Below are positions 1 through 7,092 of a DNA stretch of 63,095 nt, piece after piece. A program made the translations under genes and the position numbers. Positions within the stretch are counted from its first letter, which is position 1. The number at the start of each line of letters is the position of its first letter. The notes below the pieces were generated by a model. The model was not told where the DNA came from, ran no database searches, and saw only the letters and a list, made by a program, of their open reading frames with translations. The stretch is from NCBI GenBank assembly GCA_051881315.1, contig JBJEPQ010000077.1, forward strand, positions 1 through 63,095, written 5' to 3'. This DNA is from CAG-488 sp051881315. GTDB lineage: Bacteria > Bacillota > Clostridia > Oscillospirales > Acutalibacteraceae.

Positions 1-55
1 TGTAGAAACGGTCTAAAATCTAATTTCTAAAGTCTACCGTCTAATTTGGGGAAGC
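1..55. repeat. Intergenic direct repeat, copy 1
   Basis: These 55 bases recur exactly at 199-253. The unit is built from variations on TCTAAA/GTCTA and ends in TTTGGGGAAGC. It is non-coding in both copies and lies upstream of tRNA-Leu. Related TTAGAC-rich sequence occurs at 19087-19240, so it looks like a dispersed intergenic repeat family and not a local duplication only. Confidence 0.85.
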
Positions 56-99
56 TCCGCCGCAGGCGGTGATGAGGTGGAGCAGGCTTGCAGAAACTT

Positions 100-160
100 T
101 ATTACACCTCATCCGTCACGTCGTTCCTCCGTGCCACCTTCCCCTCAAGGGGAAGGCATA
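100..160. repeat. Dispersed GGGGAAGG hairpin repeat, copy 1
   Basis: This segment carries CCTTCCCCT-CA-AGGGGAAGG (about 137-156), a small palindrome, preceded by ACACCTCATCCG and TCGTTCCTCCG. In reverse orientation the same order of blocks (palindrome, GAGGAACGA, GGATGAGGTGT) occurs at 19156-19202. It is a REP-like intergenic element; no coding capacity is seen. Confidence 0.7.
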
Positions 161-198
161 CAAAGGACGTCAGACTTCAGACGATAAAGTAAATAGCT

Positions 199-253
199 TG
201 TAGAAACGGTCTAAAATCTAATTTCTAAAGTCTACCGTCTAATTTGGGGAAGC
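199..253. repeat. Intergenic direct repeat, copy 2
   Basis: Exact second copy of the 55-base unit at 1-55. The two copies flank the palindromic element at 100-160, so 1-253 behaves as one composite repeat block. The stretch 254-361 that follows is AT-rich and holds no gene that I can see. Confidence 0.85.
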
Positions 254-361
254 CTTGCATAGTTTCATCAGATTTTAGACGATAAAGTTATAGGTCTTGA
301 TGATTTTTTAAAAGGAAAAAATTTTTTCAAAAAGGTCAATGAACAGATTTATAAAAAACAC

Positions 362-390
362 TTGATTTTTACGGTATCATAATGTATAAT
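362..390 (+). promoter_or_regulatory. Sigma-A promoter of tRNA-Leu(CAA)
   Basis: TTGATT at 362-367 and TATAAT at 385-390 are separated by 17 bases, and the mature tRNA begins 15 bases after the -10 box. Confidence 0.75.
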
Positions 391-404
391 ATACAGCGTT
401 ATGT

Positions 405-491
405 GCCGGTGTGATGGAATTGGCAGACGTGCCGGACTCAAAATCCGGTGGTAGCGATACCGTACCGGTTCGACCCCGGTCACCGGCACCA
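405..491 (+). tRNA. tRNA-Leu (anticodon CAA)
   Basis: An 87-nt class II tRNA. The acceptor stem GCCGGTG (405-411) pairs with CACCGGC (481-487), followed by discriminator A and an encoded CCA (489-491). The anticodon stem CCGGA/TCCGG encloses loop CTCAAAA, giving anticodon CAA at 439-441, which reads UUG. A long variable arm precedes the T arm (GGTTCGACCCC). The gene has its own promoter and is followed directly by a hairpin. Confidence 0.97.
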
Positions 492-521
492 AAGCCCCAA
501 AGACTTATGTCTTTGGGGCTT
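492..521. terminator. Hairpin terminator after tRNA-Leu
   Basis: A perfect 13-bp stem (492-504 with 509-521, core GCCCCAAAGAC) closes a TTAT loop, starting immediately after the tRNA CCA. The downstream U tract is weak (ACTTCTTACC), then a run of TTCACT-like heptads at about 532-553. A near copy of the whole unit lies at 32430-32480 after the second tRNA-Leu. It may also stop transcripts of the convergent minus-strand gene. Confidence 0.75.
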
Positions 522-589
522 ACTTCTTACCTCTTCACTCTTCACTTTTCACTCGTCTGCACATTCAGAATTTTTATAATGCTACAGAA

Positions 590-1489
590 TCACTTTTTAT
601 AGATTCGGTTTGTTACGAAGGTCGTTACACCCATATCGTAGTATTTCTGCATCGTTTCCCCGTCGTCAACCGTCCAGCAGGCGAGGGGTACTCCTGCCTG
701 TTGAAGCTGTTTGATCTTCTTCTCGCTGTTTATTGTCTTGTGACCGTTAAAGCTGACGCCGATCGCAGTATCTTCAAGGCATTGCTCCATCTCTTTGCCG
801 TTCAGCTTTGAGACAAGGGCATAAAGCTGAATATCGGGATTTTTTTCCTTTATCGTCTTCAGGACGCTGCGGTCAAAGGAGATCACCGAGCAGGATTTTG
901 TAAAGCCGTTTTTGTCAATCGTTTCCAGCAGGGTGTCTATCCCGTCCGCCGTGTAATCCTTGATTTCAATCATTGGAATAATGTTAAATTCAAGGCAGGC
1001 GGAAAGTGCCTGGTCGAGCGTGGCGATTTTAAGATTGCCGTAGTTTTTGTGGTTTGCTCCGTTGTTGATATTCGCGGTGATAAGGTCATAATATGTATAT
1101 GAAGATATTTTGCCGCTTTTATCGGTCATTTTCTTTATGTCCGCATCATGGGAAAGCACCCATACCCCGTCAGCGGTCTGCCGAACGTCGATTTCAACTG
1201 AAGCGAAACCGTATTCTGCCGCCTTTTTGATCGACGCAACCGTGTTTTCGGGAGCCTGACAGGAAAGACCTCTGTGGGCGATAAGCTTAATCTTGCTTTG
1301 GTCGGTTTTCTTGACAAAGACGCTTGAAAGCGGAATCGGACTTTTGGCCGTGTATCTTTTGCGGTCGCTGACTGCGTTGGAAACGAGGGGAGCTGCAATG
1401 ACCGCAATGACAATAATGACGGCAAGAACAACAGGCCATTTTTTTCTTTTTATTATACGAAACGAACGCTTGAGAGCTTCTTTATTCAT
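590..1489 (-). CDS. Glycerophosphodiester phosphodiesterase (GDPD family), membrane-anchored
   Basis: Hydrolyses glycerophosphodiesters to glycerol-3-phosphate and an alcohol, or a related polar phosphodiester. The protein (299 residues) has a basic N terminus, one transmembrane segment (about residues 15-40), then the TIM-barrel domain starting with the family signature IAHRG, followed by APENT, VEIDVRQTADG and LSHD, which carry the catalytic histidines and metal-binding acids. The C-terminal TVDDGETM and GVTTFVTNR match the family end. ATG at 1489 is preferred to the in-frame TTG at 1492 because GGAGG lies 8 bases upstream. A sigma-A promoter and a hairpin lie just upstream. The active site should face the outside. 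The substrate cannot be told from sequence. Confidence 0.93.
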   Translation of the reverse strand: MNKEALKRSFRIIKRKKWPVVLAVIIVIAVIAAPLVSNAVSDRKRYTAKSPIPLSSVFVKKTDQSKIKLIAHRGLSCQAPENTVASIKKAAEYGFASVEIDVRQTADGVWVLSHDADIKKMTDKSGKISSYTYYDLITANINNGANHKNYGNLKIATLDQALSACLEFNIIPMIEIKDYTADGIDTLLETIDKNGFTKSCSVISFDRSVLKTIKEKNPDIQLYALVSKLNGKEMEQCLEDTAIGVSFNGHKTINSEKKIKQLQQAGVPLACWTVDDGETMQKYYDMGVTTFVTNRIYKK

Positions 1490-1516
1490 CAAACTAACCT
1501 CCGATGTTTTTATTAT

Positions 1517-1545
1517 AGTTTATCTCATTCGGAGATTTATGTCAA
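1517..1545 (-). promoter_or_regulatory. Sigma-A promoter of the GDPD gene
   Basis: Read on the minus strand, TTGACA (1540-1545) and TAAACT (1517-1522) are 17 bases apart, about 28 bases upstream of the ATG. Confidence 0.65.
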
Positions 1546-1554
1546 TCGGTATTT

Positions 1555-1582
1555 GCCGACGGCAGATATCCGTGCCGTCGGC
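1555..1582. terminator. GC-rich hairpin between two minus-strand genes
   Basis: GCCGACGGCA (1555-1564) and TGCCGTCGGC (1573-1582) form a 10-bp stem with an 8-base loop. It sits just upstream of the GDPD -35 box and has no good U tract on either strand, so it may be a weak terminator or a barrier element. The rest of the interval 1583-1744 shows no gene. Confidence 0.45.
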
Positions 1583-1744
1583 ATAATATATTAAACGGAT
1601 ATCTGCTTGCGCCGATCACGGCATTTCTGCGGACAGGACGTCACCGTGGATCAATATCCGTTGATCTTATTTTTTACATCCTGTTACAGTATATGCCCTC
1701 GGACTTTGTCGGGTTTCAAAATATTTAGGTGTGCCTATAAAACA

Positions 1745-1776
1745 ACACGGAGCCTTCTTATCGAAAAGCTCCGTGT
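1745..1776 (-). terminator. Terminator of the acyl-CoA synthetase gene
   Basis: ACACGGAGC (1745-1753) pairs with GCTCCGTGT (1768-1776). On the minus strand the stem is followed by TGTTTTAT. It lies 4 bases beyond the stop codon of the acyl-CoA synthetase gene. Confidence 0.8.
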
Positions 1777-1780
1777 ATTT

Positions 1781-3547
1781 TTATTGCTTATTGTCCTTGT
1801 GCTCGTCAGTTTCTCTGTTTTCTTTGTACTCGTTATATTTTTCGGAAACGGTTTCAATAACGGATTCGGTTTTCTCCTTTACCGTTTCGGTTTTTTCTTT
1901 AATAAACCGTTTTATCTTATTAGAGCTTGTTTTCGGAAATTCGCTGTCTCTGATCTTGACCTTTGAGATCTGCTTGTATAAAGGCAGGTCGGCGCACGCT
2001 TTCTTGATGCTTTTCAGCACCTCGGAGGCTGTTTTTTTCTCCTCAAGATAAACCTCGGCGGTCAGACTGTTCTCGTTGCCGTCCTTGTCCTTTTCGCCGC
2101 TGACGACAACCTCGTTCACATAGTCGATGTCCTGAATGTAGCCCTCGATCTCCTCGGGATAAACATTCTTGCCGTTGTTGAGAACGATAACGTTCTTCTT
2201 TCTTCCTGAAATAACAAGCTGATCTTTTTCGTTGATGTATCCGTAGTCTCCCGTGTAGAACCAGCCGTCCTTGAGAACCTCCTCGGTCAGCTTGGGCTGT
2301 TTATAGTAGCCGATCATAACAATGTCGCCCTTGACGCAGATCTCGCCGATGCCCTCGTCGTTGGGGCTGTCAATTCTCCACTCAATACACGGCAGCTTGA
2401 TGCCGACGGTCTTGAAATCGTTATACATATCATGGTTGGCGCAGACGAGAGGGGAACACTCGGTAATTCCGTAGCCGTTGATGAGGTCGAGACCGATATC
2501 GTCGAAGAATTTTGCAACCTCAGGACGAATCGGTGCACCGCCGCAAACGATCTTTTTGAGCTTGCCTCCGAAGCCCTCAAGAATAAATCCGAAGAACTCA
2601 CGGCGCTTGTCAATGCCCTGAGCACGAAGCTCGTTGCTCTTTTTAACAAGCTCGTTAAACTGCTCCTCCATGCCCTGTTTCTTAATGTTTTTCATAATGC
2701 GCTTATACATCGACTCGGCGATGGCAGGCACAACATAAACATAAGACGGCTTGTAGATCACAAGGTTTTTGAGCATTGCAGGCAGACTTTCATTGATGCA
2801 AAGCGTGGAATGATGATGGAAGGATACGAGAATATCGCTGACCGCTTCATAGGTGTGATGATAGGGCAGGAGAGAAAGTCCCGTGTCGTAAACGGTGGAA
2901 ACCATAAGTCCGTAATATACGCTTGAAACAAGGTTGTGCTCAGAGAGCATTACGCCCTTTGAAAAGCCCGTTGTGCCTGAGGTGTAGACAAGGAGCTTCA
3001 GCTCGTTAGGATCGCTTTGCTCGGAAAGAAACGCCGAGGGATCAAGCTCTTTTCCCTTTTCAAGAGCCTTTTTGTATGAAAGAAAAGCTCCGTCATCCTC
3101 GTCCCTTTCAAAAACAATATAGTTTTTCACAAGAGGAAGCCGGTCGGAATTACTGCGGAAAAATTCTTCATATTTTTCGTCGCAGAACACGATCGAACAT
3201 TCGCTGTCGTTGAGTACATGAATAATGTCAGTCTCGGGCAGAGCTCTGTCAAGAGGCACAAAAACACCGTCTCCTCTGAGTGCGGTGAGATATGCGGTTA
3301 TCCACTCATAGGAGTTCTTGCCGATGCAGGCGATACGCCTTTTATCCTCGGAAATATCACGGAGAAACGCTCCGAGCCGGTTAACTGTGTCTACAAACTG
3401 AGAAAATGTCACCTCACGGATCTCGTCGTTTTCCTTGAATTTATATGCTATTTTGTCGCCGGCGTCACGGACGGCAAGCTCCATCATTTCTTTTATTGAT
3501 GAGAACGGCTGTACTTCATACAGCGGATAATTAGTTTGTTTTTTCAT
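1781..3547 (-). CDS. Long-chain acyl-CoA synthetase (AMP-dependent synthetase/ligase)
   Basis: Activates fatty acids to acyl-CoA through an acyl-adenylate. The 588-residue protein has the P-loop-like LLVYTSGTTGFSKGV (about 180-195), NGYGITECSP in the substrate/adenylate region, GWFYTGDYG (about 415) and the hinge/C-terminal lid with ISGRKKNVIVLNNGKNVYPEEIE. The first 41 residues of a longer reading are not family-like; ATG at 3547 is chosen because GGGAG precedes it and the promoter lies upstream at 3582-3610. The last 45 residues are a charged repeat-like tail (KEKTETVKEKTESV), absent from usual family members and likely a helical LEA-like appendage. It is a single-gene transcript with its own terminator. 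Confidence 0.93.
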   Translation of the reverse strand: MKKQTNYPLYEVQPFSSIKEMMELAVRDAGDKIAYKFKENDEIREVTFSQFVDTVNRLGAFLRDISEDKRRIACIGKNSYEWITAYLTALRGDGVFVPLDRALPETDIIHVLNDSECSIVFCDEKYEEFFRSNSDRLPLVKNYIVFERDEDDGAFLSYKKALEKGKELDPSAFLSEQSDPNELKLLVYTSGTTGFSKGVMLSEHNLVSSVYYGLMVSTVYDTGLSLLPYHHTYEAVSDILVSFHHHSTLCINESLPAMLKNLVIYKPSYVYVVPAIAESMYKRIMKNIKKQGMEEQFNELVKKSNELRAQGIDKRREFFGFILEGFGGKLKKIVCGGAPIRPEVAKFFDDIGLDLINGYGITECSPLVCANHDMYNDFKTVGIKLPCIEWRIDSPNDEGIGEICVKGDIVMIGYYKQPKLTEEVLKDGWFYTGDYGYINEKDQLVISGRKKNVIVLNNGKNVYPEEIEGYIQDIDYVNEVVVSGEKDKDGNENSLTAEVYLEEKKTASEVLKSIKKACADLPLYKQISKVKIRDSEFPKTSSNKIKRFIKEKTETVKEKTESVIETVSEKYNEYKENRETDEHKDNKQ

Positions 3548-3581
3548 TTTATTAGCTCCCGTTAAGTTTATTATTGAGTAA

Positions 3582-3610
3582 ATTATCTCATTTGCATATT
3601 GAAAAGTCAA
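3582..3610 (-). promoter_or_regulatory. Sigma-A promoter of the acyl-CoA synthetase gene
   Basis: On the minus strand TTGACT (3605-3610), 17-base spacer, GATAAT (3582-3587). This places the transcription start about 28 bases before the chosen ATG and excludes the longer upstream reading. Confidence 0.7.
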
Positions 3611-3713
3611 TAGATGAATTGATAATAATTTGTGAACAGAGAACCCTCTTATCTGCCTGTTTTTCGGCATTTACGCCGATCTTACCGCATAAGAATTATA
3701 TGAGGTGATAACA

Positions 3714-4490
3714 ATGGATGAGGCAAAAACAAAGCCGACTGAAGGTGAGGAACAGCATAAAACTGCGGAAAGAAAGATCAGTCCGACCAATACGGTTATG
3801 CTCGTTCAGGCGGTTGTGTGCATAGCCGCCGTTGTTTTCGTGTTCCTGCTCGGAAAGCTAAGCCCGAAAACTTTTGAATATATAAAAAACGAGTATGACA
3901 GAATAATGTCGGTCGATATGGACGCAGGGGAAATGGCTGAGTCGGCAAAAAAGATAGCGGAAAAGGCAAACGGCTCTGTTTCGGAACAGAGTACCGTGAA
4001 GCAGGAGGATACAGAGATCAAGGATACAAGCGTTAAAAGTGCCTCCGACGGTGAGGTTGTGGCGGTTATGGCGATGTTCAAAAGTGATGAGGAAATAACC
4101 GTTCCCGTTCACGGCGAGATAAGCTCGGAATACGGCAACAGGACAAATCCTGTCACAGGGGAATACATTATGCACTCGGGTGTAGATATTGCCGCAGACA
4201 GCGGCACTGAGATCAGGGCGGCATACAGCGGAATTGTCAGCGAGGTAGGAAGTAACAGCGTAGGCGGTAATTACATCAGTCTTGTCCATAAGGACGGCAG
4301 TGAAACTCTCTACTGCCACTGCTCAAAGATAATAGCAGAAAAAGGTGCGGTAATTCGTGCCGGAGAAACAATCGCCCTTGTCGGCAGTACGGGCAGAAGT
4401 ACGGGCCCTCATCTTCATTTTGAACTGACAGTTGACGGAAATACGGTCGATCCGCTGATTTATCTTCCGCACAAACACGGAGCAGTATGA
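3714..4490 (+). CDS. spoIVFA: Membrane-anchored M23 peptidase, SpoIVFA-like
   Basis: 258 residues: a charged cytoplasmic N terminus, one transmembrane segment (about 28-48), a linker, then a C-terminal LytM/M23 domain. Zinc ligands appear complete: H154 and D158 in HSGVD, H202 in YCHCS, and H233/H235 in HLHFE. It overlaps the next gene, an SpoIVFB-like protease, by 4 bases (ATGA). In Bacillus subtilis SpoIVFA (264 residues, N-terminal membrane segment, LytM-like C-terminal domain) is encoded just upstream of SpoIVFB and restrains it during pro-sigma-K processing. Length, topology and position all fit. The intact metal site means an active peptidoglycan endopeptidase is also possible. ATG at 3714 is preferred to GTG at 3705 because GAGGTG serves as its ribosome site. 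Confidence 0.72.
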   Translation: MDEAKTKPTEGEEQHKTAERKISPTNTVMLVQAVVCIAAVVFVFLLGKLSPKTFEYIKNEYDRIMSVDMDAGEMAESAKKIAEKANGSVSEQSTVKQEDTEIKDTSVKSASDGEVVAVMAMFKSDEEITVPVHGEISSEYGNRTNPVTGEYIMHSGVDIAADSGTEIRAAYSGIVSEVGSNSVGGNYISLVHKDGSETLYCHCSKIIAEKGAVIRAGETIALVGSTGRSTGPHLHFELTVDGNTVDPLIYLPHKHGAV

Positions 4491-5032
4491 GATTAAGAAT
4501 AAAAGGAGTTTACCTGATAATCGACTATTATTTCATCGCCGTGCTGACGCTGAGCCTTGTCGTTTTCAGAAACGAGAGCATACTGATGTGCTTTGCTTTC
4601 TGTATTCTGCACGAGCTCGGTCATCTGACGGCGATGCTACTGTTCAGAGAGAGGGTGAAGAAAATCACCCTTGGCTACTTCGGAATGAAGATTGAATGTT
4701 CGGGTACGATAATGCCCGTGCTGTCCGAAACGGTAATAGCGGCGGCAGGACCGTCGGTAAATCTGATCTTGGCGGTTTTATTTTATCTGTTAAATTTGAA
4801 AACTGCGGCTGAGATCAATATCGGACTTGCGGTGTTCAATCTTCTGCCTGTAAAACCGCTTGACGGCGGCAGAATATTGTCGTCATTTTTAAGCGATCGT
4901 GCGATGCGTACTGTCGGAATAACCGTCGGCATCGTTCTGTCCTTCCTCGGTGCGGCGACGGCAATATACACAAAAAGCAATTTCCTTATACTTATTGTAT
5001 CCCTTTATGTGCTGATTGGCGCAATAAAATAA
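4487..5032 (+). CDS. spoIVFB: Site-2 protease (M50 family), SpoIVFB-like
   Basis: A 181-residue intramembrane zinc metalloprotease with about five to six membrane segments. The metal motif HELGH is at 42-46, and the third ligand D126 lies in NLLPVKPLDGG. Family members of this compact type cleave pro-sigma-K in the mother-cell envelope of the forespore. Translation is coupled to the M23 gene by the ATGA overlap. The protein is shorter than B. subtilis SpoIVFB (about 288 residues) because the C-terminal CBS domain is missing, so ATP sensing through that domain is not expected here. Confidence 0.8.
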   Translation: MRLRIKGVYLIIDYYFIAVLTLSLVVFRNESILMCFAFCILHELGHLTAMLLFRERVKKITLGYFGMKIECSGTIMPVLSETVIAAAGPSVNLILAVLFYLLNLKTAAEINIGLAVFNLLPVKPLDGGRILSSFLSDRAMRTVGITVGIVLSFLGAATAIYTKSNFLILIVSLYVLIGAIK

Positions 5033-5038
5033 AAATTT

Positions 5039-5092
5039 CCATAGAATAATTCCTGACTGTTGATAGAAAATAATGTCAGGGTGATTCTATGG
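5039..5092 (+). promoter_or_regulatory. Hairpin enclosing the spoVAE ribosome site and start codon
   Basis: CCATAGAAT (5039-5047) is complementary to ATTCTATGG (5084-5092), and CCTGAC (5052-5057) to GTCAGG (5075-5080). The 3' arm contains the ribosome site AGGGTG and the ATG at 5089, so the folded leader would hide the start. Upstream arms lie just after the spoIVFB stop, so the structure can form only in a read-through transcript or one starting in this 56-base gap. Confidence 0.6.
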
Positions 5093-5442
5093 AATTTTTA
5101 ACAGCTTTTTTGATCGGCGGACTTATATGCGTGATCGGCCAGGTTCTGATTGACGCAACGAATATAACGCCTGCAAGAATACTGGTAATATTTGTTGTGC
5201 TCGGCGTTGCGCTGGAGGCTCTGGGACTGTATCAGCCGCTTGTCGATTTTGCGGGCTGCGGTGCGACCGTTCCGCTGACGGGCTTCGGCTACACACTTGC
5301 AAAGGGAACGGAAAAGATGATAGGGGAGCAGGGCTGGCTCGGAATACTGACAGGGCCTTTTTCGGCAGGTGCGGCAGGAATTGCGACGGCTCTGATTTCG
5401 GGACTGATTGTTTCCGCCGTAACAAAGTCCGGAAGCAAATAA
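5089..5442 (+). CDS. spoVAE: Stage V sporulation protein AE (SpoVAE/SpoVAEb family)
   Basis: A 117-residue integral membrane protein that matches the SpoVAE pattern: N-terminal FLIGGLICVIGQ, then PLVDFAGCGATVPLTGFG, and a glycine/alanine-rich C-terminal segment. SpoVA proteins form the channel that moves dipicolinic acid into the forespore and releases it in germination. Usual partners spoVAC and spoVAD are not adjacent, so it is a detached copy or the other genes lie elsewhere. The start lies within a stable-looking hairpin (5039-5092). Confidence 0.9.
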   Translation: MEFLTAFLIGGLICVIGQVLIDATNITPARILVIFVVLGVALEALGLYQPLVDFAGCGATVPLTGFGYTLAKGTEKMIGEQGWLGILTGPFSAGAAGIATALISGLIVSAVTKSGSK

Positions 5443-5445
5443 AAA

Positions 5446-5468
5446 GGAGTAAGCGCAATGCTTACTCC
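5446..5468. terminator. Bidirectional terminator between spoVAE and a small gene
   Basis: GGAGTAAGC (5446-5454) pairs with GCTTACTCC (5460-5468), 5-base loop. On the minus strand the stem is followed by TTTTTA; on the plus strand by CTGTTTAT. It separates two convergent genes. Confidence 0.8.
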
Positions 5469-5486
5469 CTGTTTATCGGAATATGT

Positions 5487-5681
5487 TTATTTAGCCTCAA
5501 CTTCGACAGGCTCTTCTGCTTCACAGCATGAGCAGGAAACGTAATCGCTCTCGTCATCGTCGGCAACCTCGTTCTTGCAGGGAAGAACCTTAGTTACAAG
5601 GCAGTAGATGCCTGCGATTGCACCGGCAATAGCAACAATGATACCGACTACCTTTAAAATCTTCTTTATAACATCGCACAT
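5487..5681 (-). CDS. Small membrane protein with Cys/acidic tail, unknown function
   Basis: 64 residues. A hydrophobic segment (about 10-30) with repeated Gly/Ala/Ile is followed by KVLPCK, an acidic stretch DDDESD, then CSCC and a Glu/Val-rich end. GGAGG lies 8 bases before the ATG and a terminator follows, so it is a real gene. The CXCC group might bind a metal; nothing here shows that. I do not recognise the family. Confidence 0.75.
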   Translation of the reverse strand: MCDVIKKILKVVGIIVAIAGAIAGIYCLVTKVLPCKNEVADDDESDYVSCSCCEAEEPVEVEAK

Positions 5682-5805
5682 AATAGAAAACCTCCAAAAG
5701 TTTAATTTACCTAATTATAGTATAGGTGCAAAATAAAGTCAAGCTTTTTTGCGATAAATTCATTATTTGTACACAAATAAGAACAACAATTTTTAAAAAA
5801 CAAAA

Positions 5806-5823
5806 GGACGGATAAATCCGTCC
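5806..5823 (-). terminator. Terminator of rpsT
   Basis: GGACGGA and TCCGTCC form a 7-bp stem with a TAAA loop; on the minus strand it is followed by TTTTGTTTTTT. The interval 5682-5805 contains no gene. Confidence 0.85.
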
Positions 5824-5837
5824 GTTATGCTGCAATA

Positions 5838-6092
5838 TCAGTCTGCAAGAAGCTTAGCAAGAGCCGATTTCTTTCTGGCAGCGTTGTTTTTGTGAATAAG
5901 GTTTTTAGCGCAAGCCTGATCTACCTTTTGGATAGCCGCTCTGACGACTGCCTCCTTATCTGCTGCGTTTGTCTCAGCGGCAACGTGTGCCTTCTTGATA
6001 GCGGTCTTCATTGCGGAATTTCTTGACTTGTTGCGTGCAGCCTTGGTCTGGTTTACAAGCACTCTCTTCTTAGCTGATTTAATGTTTGCCAT
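5838..6092 (-). CDS. rpsT: Ribosomal protein bS20
   Basis: 84 residues, very basic, starting MANIKSAKKR and containing RNKSRNSAMKTAIKK and HKNNAARKKSALAK, the classical S20 helical pattern that binds 16S rRNA in the small subunit. GGAGG lies 7 bases before ATG. The promoter is at 6129-6157 and a terminator follows at once. It is divergent from gpr, the same arrangement as in Bacillus. Confidence 0.98.
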   Translation of the reverse strand: MANIKSAKKRVLVNQTKAARNKSRNSAMKTAIKKAHVAAETNAADKEAVVRAAIQKVDQACAKNLIHKNNAARKKSALAKLLAD

Positions 6093-6128
6093 TGTTGCAC
6101 CTCCTTTAAATGCTTTACACAGTTAGTT

Positions 6129-6157
6129 ATGATATCATTAAAACGAATAAAATGCAA
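6129..6157 (-). promoter_or_regulatory. Sigma-A promoter of rpsT
   Basis: On the minus strand TTGCAT (6152-6157), a 17-base spacer, and TATCAT (6129-6134). The 36-base leader before the start has no obvious structure. Confidence 0.7.
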
Positions 6158-6224
6158 GTGTTTTTTTAATATTTTATAAAAAATCCGGAATATTTTTCTT
6201 ATATGTTGATTGGAGAGACCGACA

Positions 6225-7091
6225 ATGGAATTCAGAACCGATCTTGCCCTTGAAAAGCGTGAAATTCTCGGCGAAAATGAGCCGGAGGGAGTTTCAAGCC
6301 GTGAGTTTGAAAAGGGAACGGTAAAATTCACAAAAATCCGAATATTGAACCAAAAGGGCAGCGAAGCCCTCGGAAAGCCTATCGGAACATACATTACGGC
6401 GGAAATACCTCAGCTTATGATGAATCCCGTTGACGACGAGGAGATAATAGAGGCGATTGCCGATGAGCTATGCTCCCTCCTTCCTGACACGGGTACCGTG
6501 CTTGTTGCAGGGCTCGGAAATACCGATATCACGCCCGACGCCGTAGGACCTAAAAGCGTTTCAAAGGTGCTTGCCACCCGACACATCAGCAAGGAGCTTT
6601 CACAGGAAATAGGGCTCGGCGAGCTGAGAAGCGTTGCGGGCTTTATTCCGGGAGTTCTCGGCAGAACGGGAGTTGAAGCGGCAGAGTCGGTCAAAGGACT
6701 TGCAAGATCGGTTTCTCCGTCCGCCGTTATTGCCGTTGACGCCCTTGCCGCACGAAAGCTGTCAAGGCTCGGCACAACGGTACAGATATCCGATATCGGA
6801 ATTATACCGGGCTCAGGCGTCGGAAACGCAAGGAAAGAAATTACCGAAAGGACGGTAGGCGTCCCCGTGATCTCAGTCGGCATACCGACCGTGGTTGACG
6901 TCGGAACCCTTGTCGGCGATCTGACGGGAACGGATAATAAAATTCCCGATGAAAGCCGTGATATGATAATTACTCCCCGTGAGATCGACATAGTTATCGA
7001 GCGTGCGTCGGAGCTTATAGGAATGTCGATAAACAAGGCTCTTCAGCCGAATATTTCCGTTGAGGAAATGATGATGCTTGTCGGTAACTGA
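6225..7091 (+). CDS. gpr: Germination protease GPR
   Basis: Degrades the small acid-soluble proteins that coat spore DNA, supplying amino acids in outgrowth. The 288-residue protein begins with FRTDLALEKRE, which matches the zymogen N terminus removed by autoprocessing, and contains GLGNTDITPDAVGP, HISKE, GFIPGVLGRTG, VIAVDALAARKLSRLG, DIGIIPGSGVGN and GIPTVVDVGTL, all diagnostic of the A25 peptidase family. ATG at 6225 is used in preference to TTG at 6210 because GGAGAG lies 7 bases upstream. No sigma-A promoter is visible, consistent with forespore transcription. Its stop codon lies one base from that of the convergent subtilisin gene. Confidence 0.96.
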   Translation: MEFRTDLALEKREILGENEPEGVSSREFEKGTVKFTKIRILNQKGSEALGKPIGTYITAEIPQLMMNPVDDEEIIEAIADELCSLLPDTGTVLVAGLGNTDITPDAVGPKSVSKVLATRHISKELSQEIGLGELRSVAGFIPGVLGRTGVEAAESVKGLARSVSPSAVIAVDALAARKLSRLGTTVQISDIGIIPGSGVGNARKEITERTVGVPVISVGIPTVVDVGTLVGDLTGTDNKIPDESRDMIITPREIDIVIERASELIGMSINKALQPNISVEEMMMLVGN

Positions 7092-7092
7092 G

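Noticed and set aside
1593..1700. Inverted repeat AACGGATA...TATCCGTT as a regulatory structure
   Set aside because: The arms are short and about 60 bases apart, with no gene start or stop at hand to give it a role.
2432..2926. Plus-strand 164-codon frame opposite the acyl-CoA synthetase
   Set aside because: Lies wholly within the conserved AMP-binding coding region, with no start signal of its own.
3548..3670. N-terminal extension of the acyl-CoA synthetase
   Set aside because: The extra 41 residues are not family-like, and the promoter at 3582-3610 lies inside this stretch; GGGAG precedes the ATG at 3547.
5838..6394. Longer minus-strand reading frame running from 6394 into the rpsT region
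   Set aside because: It crosses the rpsT promoter and ribosome site in a different frame from bS20; S20 is unmistakable.
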